From Mauremys mutica (lineage: Eukaryota > Chordata > Testudines > Geoemydidae), in the NCBI RefSeq assembly GCF_020497125.1, contig NC_059082.1, positions 31,270,965 to 31,334,964 on the forward strand: 64,000 nt of DNA, read 5' to 3'. The notes under the pieces were generated by a model, which ran no database searches, was not told the origin of the DNA, and saw only the letters and a program-made list of their open reading frames with translations. Shown piece by piece: positions 46,729-58,652 of this stretch (position 1 is the stretch's first letter; each line of letters starts with the position of its first letter). Made by a program: the position numbers and the translations under genes.

Positions 46729-48774
46729 GCAAAATCAGTTCCGCCTGTGGCAGTCAAACTGTGGTCAGCTTTCTCCAGCTGTGATTTAAGTCTCTGAATT
46801 GCACATCACAGAACAGTGTTTTCTTCCTAACTGTTCTCAGATATGAATTATAAAACAAAATACATATCAAAAGTGAAAAAGAACTGGTCTGAGCTCTCAG
46901 ACTGACTGAACTGTCAGATCATATGCCCTCCCCAAAACATTACTACAGGGAAAAAAAACCAGGAGACATACATGCCTCTTGATTTTTGGGTTAAGGCCAT
47001 ACATGGGTCTTAAAGGGCTGTTTTCTTGTTCTCAAAATATTAGAAATCTCTCTGAGGTTCTCTTCTTTTCTGTAAGATCCTATAACATAAATAGGCCAGA
47101 AAATAAGAGACTATTTCACAGTCAGGCTTGGATTTTATTTTTTAAAGCAAAGAAACACCTCTCAAGGGAATAGTCTTGGGTTAGTGCCAGTAGGTATTCC
47201 TCCATTCCTCAGTTCAAATCAGCTCCTCTGCTCCCATTGTCTTGGAGCAGGGTGGCATGGCTGAGCAGAGGGCACCAACAGAAGGGGATGAGCACTATCT
47301 GCCGCACGATTTTCACTCCAAGCTTTTGAGGATACAGCAGTACATGTTAACATTTCTCCTGTCCAAAGGCTTCCTCTTCTGCTTCGGGAACACACTTAAG
47401 CATTGTTAGGGGGTCCTATCGAGATGTGCAAAAGCCCCAGCCCTATGATGGTGGCTGAGACCTGTGGGATTTCCCTGGTGATTTTAGGGCACCTGAGGTC
47501 AAAGTCCCCAACCTCTTATCTGGAAGGGGAGGGGCAAACTATGCAACCCCACCTCTTCCAATTGGAAGACTGGAAGGTAACTGACCTGAAACTTTGTTTC
47601 CTAGAAAGAATACATAAGGATCAGGAAACTAATTTGGGCCACGGAGCACTTTCCACTGTTCATGTCACATTCTGCCATAGTATCTACACTGCATATAGTT
47701 TCTCGCTTTCTGTTGTAGAATGAGGAATCCTTGCTCCTAATGAATCTTCTTTCATTCTTCCTGAACTGACTCACCCTCCAAAAGGTCCACATGGTCAGAA
47801 CTGTCTGTTGCTGACCCACATTGATTGTGTGGAGGCGACTCCCCAAAATGGCCATTTTGACCAGTAATAGGTGGGTTAAGCAAACAGTAAACTGCTTAGC
47901 AAAACATTCAAGTCCTTCATAAGCTCCTACCTTGACCAAGAGAATGTGGGCTTGTTTCAAGTCATGCAGGACAAGACTGTCAAACAGAGGTGCATGTATA
48001 CTGTTGCATGCTGTGAAATTACACATGCAAATATCCAATACATGCATACAAAGTGGCATGCACATAACTTAGTCACAATCAACTGGCCTTGAAAAATGTG
48101 GCCTTAAAATGTATCCTTTTTTTGCTTGTTTGTTTTCCAAATAAACTTGCACTTTTGAGTCCCCTTAGATGATTCTGATCTCTAGGCAAGGGTGACGTCT
48201 ACCTACTTGTATTTTGGAAGTCTCCAAGCTATTGCCAATACAAAGTTGTCAACTGTAGATATGTCTTGATTGTGTAAAATAAATGTCAGAGACTTATCCT
48301 TGGCTGCTGTAACCTCATCTTTTCCTTGTTAATGGTTTATATCCAGTGTTGGACATCAACTCACAATATTGCTGTAAAGGTTCTTTTAAAAGTACTGCAG
48401 CTGAAGTCTGACATACTGAAGACATCAAATTCTGTTAGCATGAGATCTCTCATTGTCTTCAGTGGGAACAGTATTAGGCCTTAATTTTATAAGTTCAAAG
48501 GTTCCATTAACTGAGATAAAGTTAGATGAGCATCTCAGGTGAGATCTTCAAAACTGTTCAACATTGTTTGACTCTGCGCTCTCATTTAAGTTAATTGTAA
48601 AATTCCTATTGATTTCAGTGGGAGCAGAGTTAGCTAACAAGGAGAACTACTGACCAACCCTACCCCAACTTTTTAGGGTTTAATTCAAATAAACATTCAA
48701 ACTTTCTAACATCTGACTATTACCAAGCCTAAGGCTTGCCTAGCACATATTCAAACTGAGCCTGGGAAGGTTTC
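46729..48774. other. Intergenic DNA, no supported gene
   Basis: A 154-codon minus-strand frame at 47601-48065 shows no domain and is cysteine-rich only through codon composition; I do not call it a gene. About 48540-48640 resembles an old repeat fragment (GATTTCAGTGGGAGCAGAG). Confidence 0.45.
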
Positions 48775-48868
48775 TCCTAAGCATAGGTTTACAAGAATGG
48801 CTTAAAGGTAGCAATGAGATCAATCTCATTGCTACCTTTAAGCCATTCTTGTAAACCTATGCTTAGGA
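48775..48868. repeat. Perfect 46-bp inverted repeat with 2-base loop
   Basis: Bases 48775-48820 and 48823-48868 are exact reverse complements; the loop is CA. The arms start TCCTAAGCATAGG and end TGAGAT at the loop. They are ordinary mixed sequence, not a simple repeat, and the flanks show no target duplication or transposon ends. A hairpin with 46 perfect pairs would form in single-stranded DNA or RNA. Confidence 0.97.
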
Positions 48869-49729
48869 AAAATAGACTTTTTTGGTGGGGGGGCGCATCT
48901 CAGTGGTGTGGGTTTTTTAAACGTTTTGTTTCTTTGGCTCATGCTTTGTCATAACTTCTTTGGATTCTCTATTTTAATAATAGCACATTAATAATACATC
49001 TCACAAGGAAGCACAAAATGAATTTTCATTAGTGCTAACAACTTGGCTATGGTCTTACAAAGTGAAGGGTGACTTTGATGCCAAATCTTAGGCTTACTAC
49101 ATATGAAATCATTTCGTTCAAAGACACCGTCAAAGTTCCATTTGTTAGTGATAAATCAAACATACTAAAATGATGCAGCAAATCATCTCCTTCCTTTTAG
49201 TGCAGATGCAACCTCTTTGGGACTGGCCTATTTACAACTGCTATGATGTTTCACAGGCTTTGAGAAGAACATGGAATTCCCCTTCTCCCCGCCCCCCCCC
49301 AAAAAACCCAAAGTGTTCAGAGCTTTGGGGGGGGGGTATGTTTTAGTTACTTTTTGCCAACATTTTTCAACTCAAGCTCTTCATCTATTTTTCTTTTTAT
49401 CTAAATTTAGACAGAGCTCTTCAAGACCTAGCTGGTAACAAAGAAACAGCTTTAACTCCTATAAGATTCCTCATGGGTTACGGCAACCCATTTAACATGA
49501 ATCTGGGCTTTTGTGTAAAACCAAGTCCTTATCGCCCCCCCCCCATCATCCTGTCTTTGCACGTCCACAGCTATTGCGGACTTTGTAAGGCCAACAGACT
49601 ATAGCTTCACCCACACTCCTAAATTCCCTCATTTGGAGGAAAGTCACTCATTTTAATCCCACACAAATTTGCTGTCCTCTCACTTTTATAATTGAAAATG
49701 GTTTACATCAGAGAGAGTCATGAAACTGA
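48869..49729. other. Intergenic DNA with C/G runs
   Basis: No gene. Notable are a C run at 49292-49300 and a G run at 49329-49337 on either side of CCCAAAGTG...AGCTTTGGG, a small inverted repeat, and a C run near 49536-49544. Confidence 0.5.
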
Positions 49730-49963
49730 GAGCTTGTCTACATGAGTTATTGCACTGCAAGCCAGGGTGTCCACCTACAGCACACCAGCTGGCCGCACAG
49801 TAACATCCCATGTGGACACTGCTGCAGCACAGCAAAAGTCCTGGAAGCCACACTTTGGGACTTTGGCAGCGTCCACACCGGCTGTTCCTGTGCCGCAAGC
49901 TGGTGCACTGTAGCTTCATACCCTGGTTTGTAGCGCAATAACTTGCGGTGTTGATATGCCCCG
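49730..49963. mobile_element. Short inverted-repeat element (MITE)
   Basis: Starts GAGCTTGTCTACATGAGTT, with inner ends GTTATTGCACTGCAAGCCAG on the left and TTGTAGCGCAATAACTTGC on the right, followed by TGATATGCCCCGAG. The two halves pair imperfectly over most of their length. No coding capacity. Confidence 0.6.
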
Positions 49964-50518
49964 AGTGTCACAGGGTAAGGTGCCCTTTAAGAGAGTTGGG
50001 CTCAGCCCTCACCTGTGACTAATTAGCTGCCTCCTATCTGGTCAGATAAAGGCCAACAACACTTATGGGGGAGAGACTACAGGGTATTAGAGACTCTCGC
50101 AAGAGGCCCTGGCTTTTTCCAAGGGGTGCAGTTAGTGTTCAAACACAAACACAGCCCAAAGTCAATCAAGACAAGTAAGCCAGGATAAAGCCTTTGCCTC
50201 AGAAGATTTGGCTGTAGATACCTGCTGTGTAGGCAGCAGAAGCCCTCTGGAGCTTACCTGTCTTGATCAATGTTGAACCGTGTGTGTGTTAGAACACTAA
50301 ATGCATCCGTTGGAGAAAGGAAAGCAATACTGACACAACAACTTGGCCAGCTGGCTTACACAAGGGGGAGAACCTACAGCAGAGAAAGGGTCTGAGGAGA
50401 TCTTGTTACACTGCAGTTACAGAAAGTGTTATTTACACAAGAGGAATGAATCCCACAGCAGTTTAAGATTCCTATGTGATTTTTTCTTGTCTCCCTCATT
50501 TTGGGTCTTTGTCACACA
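49964..50518. other. Unassigned sequence between two MITEs
   Basis: It starts TGTCACAGGG and ends TTTGTCACACA, so TG...CA ends are possible, but no target duplication is seen and I do not recognise it. No gene. Confidence 0.4.
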
Positions 50519-50689
50519 GGCCTTGTCTACAGTATTGCGGTAAGTCGACCTAAGTTACGCTTCTCCAGCTACATGAATAATTGTAACTGGAGTCGATGTA
50601 GCTTAAGTTGACTTACTGAGCTGTCTACACCATGCTGCGTCAATGGGAGATGCTCTCCCATCGACTTACCTTGCTGTAAAGATGACTTA

Positions 50690-52937
50690 TTGAGGGCACA
50701 AGAACAAACTATCCCAATGTGCAGAAAGAATAGCAAATATGCCAGGCGACCAGCTTGGCTTAACAGTGAAATCTTCAGTGAGTTTAAACTCAAAAAGGAA
50801 GCTTACAAGAAGTGGAAATTTGGACAGATGACTAGGGAGAAGTATAAAAATATTGCTAGGGCATGCAGGAGTGTAATCAGGAAGGCCAAGGCACAATTGG
50901 AGTTGCAGCTAGCAAGGGATGTATAAAGGAACAAGAAGGGTTTCTACAGGTATGTTAGCAACAAGAAGAAGGTCGGGGGAAGTGTGGGACCCTTACTGAA
51001 TGGGGAAGGCAACCTAGTGACAGATGATGTGGAAAAAGCTGAAGTACTTAATGCTTTTTTTGCCTCGGTCTTCACAGACAAGGTCAGCTCCCAGACTACT
51101 GCCCTGGGCAACACAGTATGGGGAGGAGGTAAGCAGCCCTCAGTGGTGAAAGAGCAGGTTAAGGACTATTTAGAAAAGCTGGACATACACAAATCCATGG
51201 GTCCAGATCGAATACATCCAAGGGTGCTGAGGGAGTTGGCTGATGTGATTGCAGAGCCATTGGCCATTATCTTTGAAAATTTGTGGCAATCGGGGGAAGT
51301 CCCAGATGATTGGAAAAAGGCAAATATAGTGCCCATATTTAAAAAAGAGAAGAAAGAGAACCCGGGGAGCTACAGCCTCACTTCAGTCCCCAGAAAAATC
51401 ATGGAGCAAGTTCTCAAGGAAACCATTTTGAAGCACTTGGAGGAAAGGAAGGTGATCAGGAACAGTCAACATGGATTCACCAAGGGCAAGTCATGCCTGA
51501 CCAACCTGATTGCTTCTATGATGAGATAACTGACTCCGTGGATATGGGGAAAGTGGTGGATGTGATATATCTTGACTTTAGCAAAGCTTTTGATACAGTC
51601 TCCACAGTATTCTTGCCAGCAAGTTAAAGAAGTATGGATTGGATGAATGGACTGTAAGGTGGATAGAAATCTGGCTAGATTGTCGGGCTCAATGGGTAGT
51701 GATCAACGGCTCGATGTCTAGTTCGCAGCCCATATCAAGTGGAGTGTCCCAGGGGTCAGTCCTGGGGCTGGTTTTGTTCAACATCTTTATTAATGATCTG
51801 GATGATGGTATTGATTGCACCCTCAGCAAGTTCACAGATGACACTAAGCTATGGGGGGAGGTAGATACACTAGAGGGTAGGGATAGGGTCCAGAGTGATC
51901 TAGACAAATTGAAGGATTGGGCCAAAAGAAATCTGATGAGGTTCCCATGTACCACTACAGGCTAGGGAAATCTGATGAGAATCCCATGCACTGCTACAGG
52001 CTGGGGACCGACTGGCTAAAGTGGCAGTTCTGCTGAAAAGGACCTGGGGATTACAGTGGATGAGAAGCTGGATATAAGTAAGCAGTGTGCCCTTGGTGCC
52101 AAGAAGGCCAACGGCCTACTGGGCTGTATAAGTAGGAGCATTGCCAGCAGATTGAGGGAAGTGATTATTCCCCTCTATTCGGCACTGGTGAGGCCACACC
52201 TGGAGTATTGTGTCCAGTTTTGGTTCCTCCACTACAGAAGGGATGTGGACAAATTGGAGAGAGTCCAGCGGAGGGCAATGAAAATGATTAGGGGGCTGGG
52301 GCACATGACTTATGAGGAGCGGCTGAGCGAACGAGGCTTATTTAGTCTGCAGAAGAGAAGAGTGAGGGGGGATTTGATAGCTGCTTTCAACTACCTGAAA
52401 GGGGGTTCCAAAGAGGATGGAGCTAGGCTGTTCTCAGTGGCAGCAGATGACAGAGCAAGGAGTAATGGTCTCAAATTACAGTGGGGGAGGTCTAGGTTGG
52501 TTATTAGGAAACACTATTTCACTAGGTGGGTGGTGAAACACTGGAATGGGTTACCTAGGGAGGTGGTGAAATCTCCATCCTTATTGGTTTTTAAGGCTTG
52601 GCTTGACAAAGCCCTGGCTGGGATGATTTCGTTCAGGGGTTCTCAAACTGGGGGTCAGGACCCCTCAGGGGGTCGTGAGATTATTACATGGTGGAGTCGC
52701 GAGCTGTCAGCCTCCACCCCAAACCCTGCTTTGCATCCAGCATTTATAATGGTATTAAATATATTTAAAAGTGTTTTTGATTTATAAGGGGGGGACACAC
52801 TCAGAGGCTTGCTATTTGAAAGGGGTCACCAGTACCGAAGTATGAGAACCACTGATTTAGTTGGTGTTGGTTCTGCTTTGAGCAGGGGATTGGACTAGGA
52901 GTCTCCTGAGTCTCTTCCAACCTTAATATTCTATGAT
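50690..52937 (+). mobile_element. 5'-truncated CR1 LINE, ORF2 fragments
   Basis: The plus strand encodes CR1 ORF2 in pieces. 50690-51529 is one frame with a TAA at 50924-50926; it has RRPAWLNSEI, then [20 protein letters not shown] and [14 protein letters not shown]. After a frameshift come [36 protein letters not shown] and FTDDTKLW (RT catalytic FADD site with A to T). 52056-52787 gives the C-terminal part (LYSALVRPHLEYC, FSLQKRRVRGDLIAAFNYLK). A 39-bp tandem duplication at 51928-52005 and a small deletion break the frame before that. The 3' end is ATTCTATGATTCT at about 52930. A hAT MITE interrupts the tail. It is dead but moderately young. Confidence 0.92.
52634..52854. mobile_element. 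hAT MITE, 221 bp, inside the CR1 tail
   Basis: The ends are CAGGGGTTCTCAAACT and GTATGAGAACCACTG, flanked by ATTTCGTT (52626-52633) and ATTTAGTT (52855-52862), an 8-bp duplication with one mismatch. The CR1 3' UTR continues directly on both sides. Confidence 0.9.
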
Positions 52938-53077
52938 TCTTCTCATTCTGGTGGAGTACCGGAGCTGACCCGAGAGAGCTCTGCAGTCTATTTAGCGGGT
53001 CTTCATCAGACCCACTAAATCTACCCCTGTTGCATCTATCACAGCAACATTGATCTCCAGTAAGTGTAGACATGGCC

Positions 53078-54275
53078 ACAGAGTGTCCTACATTCGGCCC
53101 TTGGAAAGTTGAGAATATTCAGATAAACAGGAGAGAAATGTGATCTTAACAACTGGTGTGCAAGTAACTCCCTAGTCAGTGTGTGTTACACCTCCCCCTC
53201 TGCACCTGATCCACAAAGGAGTGGACTCTGTTGCAGCTCCTAGCTACAGAGGCTAGCTCTTTAATTCAAGCTGTATAGACTTGTGCTTTTAGTTGAGGAG
53301 GTCCCGAGTTCCATGCCAGGTGCTGGCCAGCTGGCAGCCACCACACAAGGATTCCCTGTGGTCACAGTGAATCACATGATAAATAGGAATGAAATTTGCA
53401 TGGGTGCACAGGAAGATGGGTGATTGTTTCGCATCCATGTAAAATACACTACGAGACATGTTTATCAAGCAGTCAGAAAAAGAGGTTTCAAAAGATTAAA
53501 TCTGCCTGCAAAACTAGGTGGATTTTTCACAAAGGAAAGTGTAGGGGGAAATCCTCTTCAACTGGTTCAAAGTGATATAAGAAAATAAATAAGAGAATCA
53601 TAGCCAAAGTCTTTGGAATGGATTCTAAAGTGTCTAAGACACAAATGTTCTGAATATTTATGACACCAAATATTAGTTATATTTGATGTCTAACGAAGAC
53701 TCGTGTGTTTCAGTGGAAATAGCTTTCTTATTTTGTCATGAATCTAGATCTAGCCTTATTAATAAAACAAAATATCACAAAGGAAAACAAAACAGAGACA
53801 GAATGTCCTGCTATTTCTTTTAGGGTTTGTGTTCTGCCATATTATATACTTATTATTGATGCTCTTCCCTTAAATTATGAGCTTTGGGAAAGAGAAGGAA
53901 AAAAACTTGAATGTCAAGTTTAAACCGAGTACAAATAAGAGATGTTTGAAGCTGGATTGCCCCTGGTTTTAGTACTTCTATGGATATGAAAAAAAAAATC
54001 CCAACAAATTAAGCTACTATATGACACATTTTAAGGTCATACATACTTGATTCATGTGTACAACTTCCAGGGTATCACTCTTAATAAGGATGGATCCTGT
54101 TTATTCCACGATGTGTGGTTGAGGAATTTCAAATGGCATCTGCCACTTGGCAACCCTTTGCCACAGAACTATGCTCCAGAATCTAAGATTTCTCTCCTTT
54201 CCCCCACCCCCAGCCAACTTATGTTTCTAGAGATGACGGTTACAAAAAAGGACGATGCAGAAGGTAAGGTGCCAC
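53078..54275. other. Intergenic DNA, nothing recognised
   Basis: AT-rich non-coding DNA without a supported gene or clear repeat. Confidence 0.5.
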
Positions 54276-54389
54276 AGACCTCCTGTGTGACCTTGTGCCT
54301 TAGTTCCCCATCTGAAAAATAGTAGTACTTTCCTATCTCACAGGGGTGTTGTGAAGATAAATGCATTAAAGACTGTGAAGTGCTCAGAC
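54276..54389 (+). repeat. MIR SINE fragment
   Basis: TGTGTGACCTTGTGCC, TTAGTTCCCCATCTG, ATCTCACAGGGGTGTTGTGA and GTGAAGTGCTCAGA follow the order of the MIR consensus from its core to its tail. Confidence 0.85.
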
Positions 54390-54397
54390 ACTACAGT

Positions 54398-54768
54398 CAG
54401 GGCCGGCTTTAGGAAGTGCGGGGCCCGATTCAAACAGTTTCGACGGGGCCCCGGCAGGGATGACTAAAAAAACACGTAAAAAACCACATGGGGCTTGTAC
54501 TCATCGGGTGGTGCTCCTAGTCTTCGGCGGCGGGTCCTTCACTCACTCTGGGTCTTCGGCGGCACTGAAGGACCCGCCGCCGAAGTGCTGCCAAAGACCT
54601 GGAGCGCCGCCGGGTGAGTAAAAATTAAAAAGGAGCCTCTAGCCAGGGAAGGGATTCTCGGCCACTTGCCCCCTACTTCCCCGGCGGCCCTGCCACTGGG
54701 CGCGGGGCCCTCTTAGGCGCGGGGCCCGATTCGGGGGAATTGGTGGAATTGGCCTAAAGCCGGCCCTG
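54398..54768. mobile_element. hAT MITE, 371 bp, second family
   Basis: The ends are CAGGGCCGGCTTTAGG and CCTAAAGCCGGCCCTG, a perfect 16-bp inverted repeat. The 8-bp duplication ACTACAGT lies at 54390-54397 and 54769-54776. It contains an internal foldback (GGCGGCGGGTCCTTCA against TGAAGGACCCGCCGCC) and repeats GGGGCCCGATTC near both ends. No coding capacity. It landed at the edge of the MIR. Confidence 0.96.
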
Positions 54769-54857
54769 ACTACAGTAACATGGGCCATACAAATATATAC
54801 AATTACAAAGGTAACTTCTTGCAAATGTGAACCCAAGGCTGCAAGCAGCCTGAAACA

Positions 54858-56400
54858 ATAGCATAGAATCATAGGATTGAAAGGGACATTGAGAGGTCAT
54901 CTAGTCCACTCCCCTGCACTCAAGGTAGGTCTAAGTATTATCTAGACCATCCCTGGTGTTTGTCTAACCTGCTCTTAAAAATATTCAATGACAAAGATTG
55001 CACAGCCTCCCAATTTATTCCAGTGCTTAACTACCCTGACAGGAAGTTTTTCCTAATGTCCAACTTAAACCTTCCTTGCTGCAACTTAAGTCCACTGCTT
55101 CTTGTCCTATCCCCAGGAGTTAATGAAAACAATTTGTCACTCTCCTCTTTGTAACAACCTTTTATGTACTTGAAAACTGTGATGTCCCCTCTCAGTCTTC
55201 TCTTCTCCAGACTAAACAAACCCATTTGTTTCAATCTTCCCTCATAGGTCATGTTTTCTAGACCTTTAATCAGGTTTGTTGCTCTCCTCCGGACTTTCTC
55301 CAATTTGTCCACGTCTTTTTGGAAATATGGAACCCAGAACTAGACAAAATACTCCAGTAGAGGTCTAAACAGCACAGAGTAGAGCAGAAGAATTCTCTCA
55401 TATCTTGCTTATAACGCTCCTGTTATATCTCAGAATGATGTTTGCTTTTTCTGCAACATTGTTACATTGTTGACTCATAGTTAGCTTGTGGTCCACTATG
55501 ACCCCCAGATCCCTTCCCGCAGTACTCCTTCCTAGGCAGTCATTTCCTATTTTGTATGTGTGCAACTGATTGTTCCTTACTAAGTGGAGTACTTTGCATT
55601 CGTCCTTATTGAATTTTATCCTATTTACTTTACTTCGGACCATTTCTCCAGTTTGTCCAGATTATTTTGAATTTTAATCCTAACCTCCAAAGCACTTGCC
55701 AACCCCTCCCAGCTTCATTTCGCCCACAAACGTGATAAAATGTACTCTCCATGCCATTATCTAAATCATTGATGAAGGTATTGAACAGAACCAGACCCAG
55801 AACTGATCCCTGCTAGACCCCACTTGATATGCCCTTCCAGCTTGACTGTGAACCACTGATAACTACTCTCTGGGAACGGTTGTCCAACCAGTTATGCACC
55901 CACCTTATAGTAGCTCCATCTAGGTTATATTTCCCTAGTTTGTTTATGAGAAGGCCATGCAAGACAGCATAAAAAACCTTACTAAAGTCAAGATATACCA
56001 CATCCACTGCTTCCCCCATCCACAAGGTTTGTTACCATGTCAAAGAAAGCTATTAGGTTGGTTTGACCACTATTTTTTCTTGACAAATCCATGTTACTGT
56101 TACTTATCACCTTATTATCTTGAAGATGTTCGCAAATTGATTGCTTAATTATTTGCTCCATTATCTTTCTGGATACAAAGTTAAGCTGACTGGTCAGTAA
56201 CTCCCTGGATTGTCCTTGTTTCCCCTTTTTATAGATTGGCATTATATTTTCCCCTTTTCCAGTCCTCTGGAATCTCTCTCACTTCCATCACTTTTCAAAG
56301 ATAATCGCTAATGGCTCAGATAGCACCTCAGTCAGTTCCTTGAGTATTCTAGGATTTATTTAATCAGACCCTGGTGAAATAAAGGATGTGGACTGCTCTA
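54858..56400 (-). mobile_element. Degraded CR1 LINE, ORF2 fragments, minus strand
   Basis: Read on the minus strand, pieces of CR1 reverse transcriptase appear in order: SRKIMEQIIKQSICEHLQDN (near 56150), VDVVYLDFSKVF and IRWVHNWLDNRSQRVVISG (55830-56010), NKDECKVLHL and GRDLGVIVDHKLTMSQQCN (55400-55640), then KLEKVRRRATNLIKGLENMT and LFSLEKRRLRGDI (55130-55310). The 3' end with CCTATGATTCTATG is at about 54862. Many stops and frameshifts show that it is older than the plus-strand CR1. Confidence 0.9.
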
Positions 56401-56600
56401 TGCATCTTAATGTGATCTCAACATGGAAACCTAAACACGAATATTTAAATGTTAACTCTTTCATGACTGAAATATCAGAAATATGCATGATTGTTTGGGG
56501 AATCTTTCTACATACAATGTATGAATGCTGATTGACTCACTCGACAAATAACTCTAACCCTCAGCATGTACTGAATCAGCCAGTTGCTAACAGAGACTGT

Positions 56601-57501
56601 GGGCTTGGCTACACTTGCAGGTGTGCAGCGCTGGGAGTTACAGCTGTCTTCGTACAGCTGTGTAGGGAAAGCGCTGGAGTGTGGCCACACTGACAGCTAC
56701 CAGCGCTGCATTGTGGCCACATTTGCAGCGGTGTTAGGAGTGGTGCATTATGGGCAGCTATCCCAGCGTTCAAGTGGCTGCAACGTGCTTTTCAAAAGAC
56801 GGGGGTGGGGTGGAGTGTGACACGGAGCGTGGGGGAGAGAGAGAGTGGATTTTTGGAGCTGACACTGTGTGTCAGCTCCCTGCCTTGCAAGTTCCGATCC
56901 CTTCCTTTCTTTTAAGTTTGCCCAAGGCGATATCAGTGCAACCCTCGGCTCCTCTCACCTCCTCGTTCATGCTCTGTCAGCTCCCTGCCTTGCAAATTCT
57001 GACCATTTCCCCAACCCCTCATTCACTCTTAAATGCAAATAGCCTGCAGACCAGATAAGCAGCTGCTCCGACGGACTCCCTTCCCCCCCCACCGTGCTGT
57101 TTCTCTCCTCAAGCAAACACTAGCTGTAGACATTCATCCCCCTGCCTGCCTCATTCACAGCAAACAGGAGCTGTGTTTGTTTTTTAGATAAGCAGCTCCG
57201 GGAGCCCCGAGTTCACAACAAAACAAAGAGAGGCATCATAACAAAACAAAGGGAGTTCTTTAGTTAAAAGCATTATGGGAAAATTCTGGAGGCCAATTAC
57301 AGCGCTTTTGGTGGCCACACTGGTGGAGCAGCGCTGCATCACCAGCGCTGCAATAGTTATACCCGAGGCAGAGCAGGAGTACAGCCAGCGCTGCAGCCAG
57401 GGAGATGCAGCTCTGTATATGCCTTGCAAGTGTGGACGGTGAGTAAGTTGCAGCGCTGTAAACCCACCACCAGCACTGCAACTCTCCAGTGTAGCCATAT
57501 C
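56601..57501. mobile_element. DNA transposon, about 900 bp, non-coding
   Basis: The left end GGGCTTGGCTACACTTGCAG and the right end CTCTCCAGTGTAGCCATATC are imperfect inverted repeats. Both ends are followed inward by GCAGCGCTGG-type words, and the phrases CCACACTGACAGCTACCAGC and GGCCACACTGGTGGAGC lie at mirrored places. I recognise it as a turtle element. Superfamily (Harbinger or hAT) is undecided because no target duplication is clear. Confidence 0.65.
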
Positions 57502-57857
57502 ACACACCCTATTTCTGGGAGAAGCTATAGGACAATCAAGGAAGCTGTTAACATGGAATGACTTTGCCCTGGTAGACCAATGAATAGTCTAGGACTCCAT
57601 CCACTTTTAAAGGAACTGGACATATTAGTTGGATGTCTGGGCTGTCTTTGGGCCATGCTGGAGAGATATGTATGCCTACATAAAATGGTCCAGGTATGCC
57701 TAGATTGTAGGGGAATGTTAGTGACTCATTAGGGCTGCAGCTCATTTTCTCTTCTGTGTCTCACTCTCCAGCGCCATTTCCTCCATTCCCCTTAAACACT
57801 CTCTAAAATACCCTTTCATCTGAAAATTGTAATTAGTTCCTACTAGCAAGGGAAGAT
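57502..57857. other. Intergenic DNA, nothing recognised
   Basis: No gene or clear repeat. Confidence 0.5.
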
Positions 57858-58025
57858 CATTATTATTTATCTGTATTAGCATAGCACCTACCAGCCCTAG
57901 ATTAGGACCCCACTTTGCTAGGCATTGTACAAACAGAGAACAACAACAACAACAACAAAAACAACCAACAATCCCTGCCTCAAAGAGCTTACATTTTAAG
58001 TATAAGACAAGAAACAGATGGATAC
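57858..58025 (-). repeat. Old amniote interspersed repeat, reverse sense
   Basis: ATTAGCATAGCACCTACCAG, GGACCCCACTTTGCTAGGC and CCTCAAAGAGCTTACATTTT are the reverse-sense counterpart of the repeat at 20450-20570. An (AAC)n run at 57940-57958 lies inside. Confidence 0.65.
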
Positions 58026-58562
58026 AGAGAGAATAGGGAGAACAAGGGAACAATGAGACAATATTGATTTGTGTGTGTGTGTGTGAAGAACATGTGAGGC
58101 TGTGATCAGATATATGGGACTTCAAAATCAAAGATCTTTTCCACTTCTGGAAAAGTCTAAGGAAAAAAGAAAATGAAGCCATAAAGGCAGAGGTGCTTGT
58201 GATTCCCATAAGCTAAGCAATGCATGTTTACAGAACTTACGAACATTTGGAGGAAACCCACTGCATTGCAGAGGGCCTGAGCAAAGATCTATGTACCACA
58301 TAAGCCCAAGAAAAGGCTCAGTTCTCACCTTGAGTCAAGCCCGGAGAGATGAGCTAAAGCGGGGGAGATGGGAAGGCACTATGCTCATGGAGCAGTTCTT
58401 TAGAGGTTATTTCAGAACCGTAGCCTTGTGCTCCCCTAATACAATCTCGCCACTGGAGGGTAAACCAGGAAGATCCTCTAGTACCAATCACACTGGATCC
58501 ACCACCGTACACCATCATCTTAGGAACCCACCCAGCACCAGGCTCTCTGCTGCACAGCTGGT

Positions 58563-58652
58563 GTATTATTATTCATGTATTATTAGTATTACAGTAGTTC
58601 CTACAGGTCCCCAAATGAGACAAAGGCTTCTTGTGCAAACACAGAGTAAGAG
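58563..58652 (-). repeat. Old amniote interspersed repeat, partial
   Basis: TTACAGTAGTTCCTACAGG and GTGCAAACACAGAGTAAGAG match part of the same family as 57858-58025, in the same orientation. Confidence 0.5.

Larger units (their letters stand above)
50519..53077. mobile_element. Harbinger-like MITE split by a CR1
   Basis: The left end GGCCTTGTCTACAGT (50519) and right end AGTGTAGACATGGCC (53077) are inverted repeats flanked by ACA on both sides (50516-50518 and 53078-53080), a 3-bp duplication. The left half runs to about 50690, the right half from about 52938. Both contain phrases of a known turtle MITE (CCCATCGACTTACCTT; GGTGGAGTACCGGAGC; TTTAGCGGGTCTTCATCAG). A CR1 fills the middle. Confidence 0.75.

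Noticed and set aside
47601..48065. 154-codon minus-strand frame
   Set aside because: No recognisable domain, no codon bias, no supporting signals; length alone is not enough in 64 kb read in six frames.
49964..50518. Possible solo LTR with TG...CA ends
   Set aside because: No target duplication and no recognised LTR signals; the ends may be coincidence.
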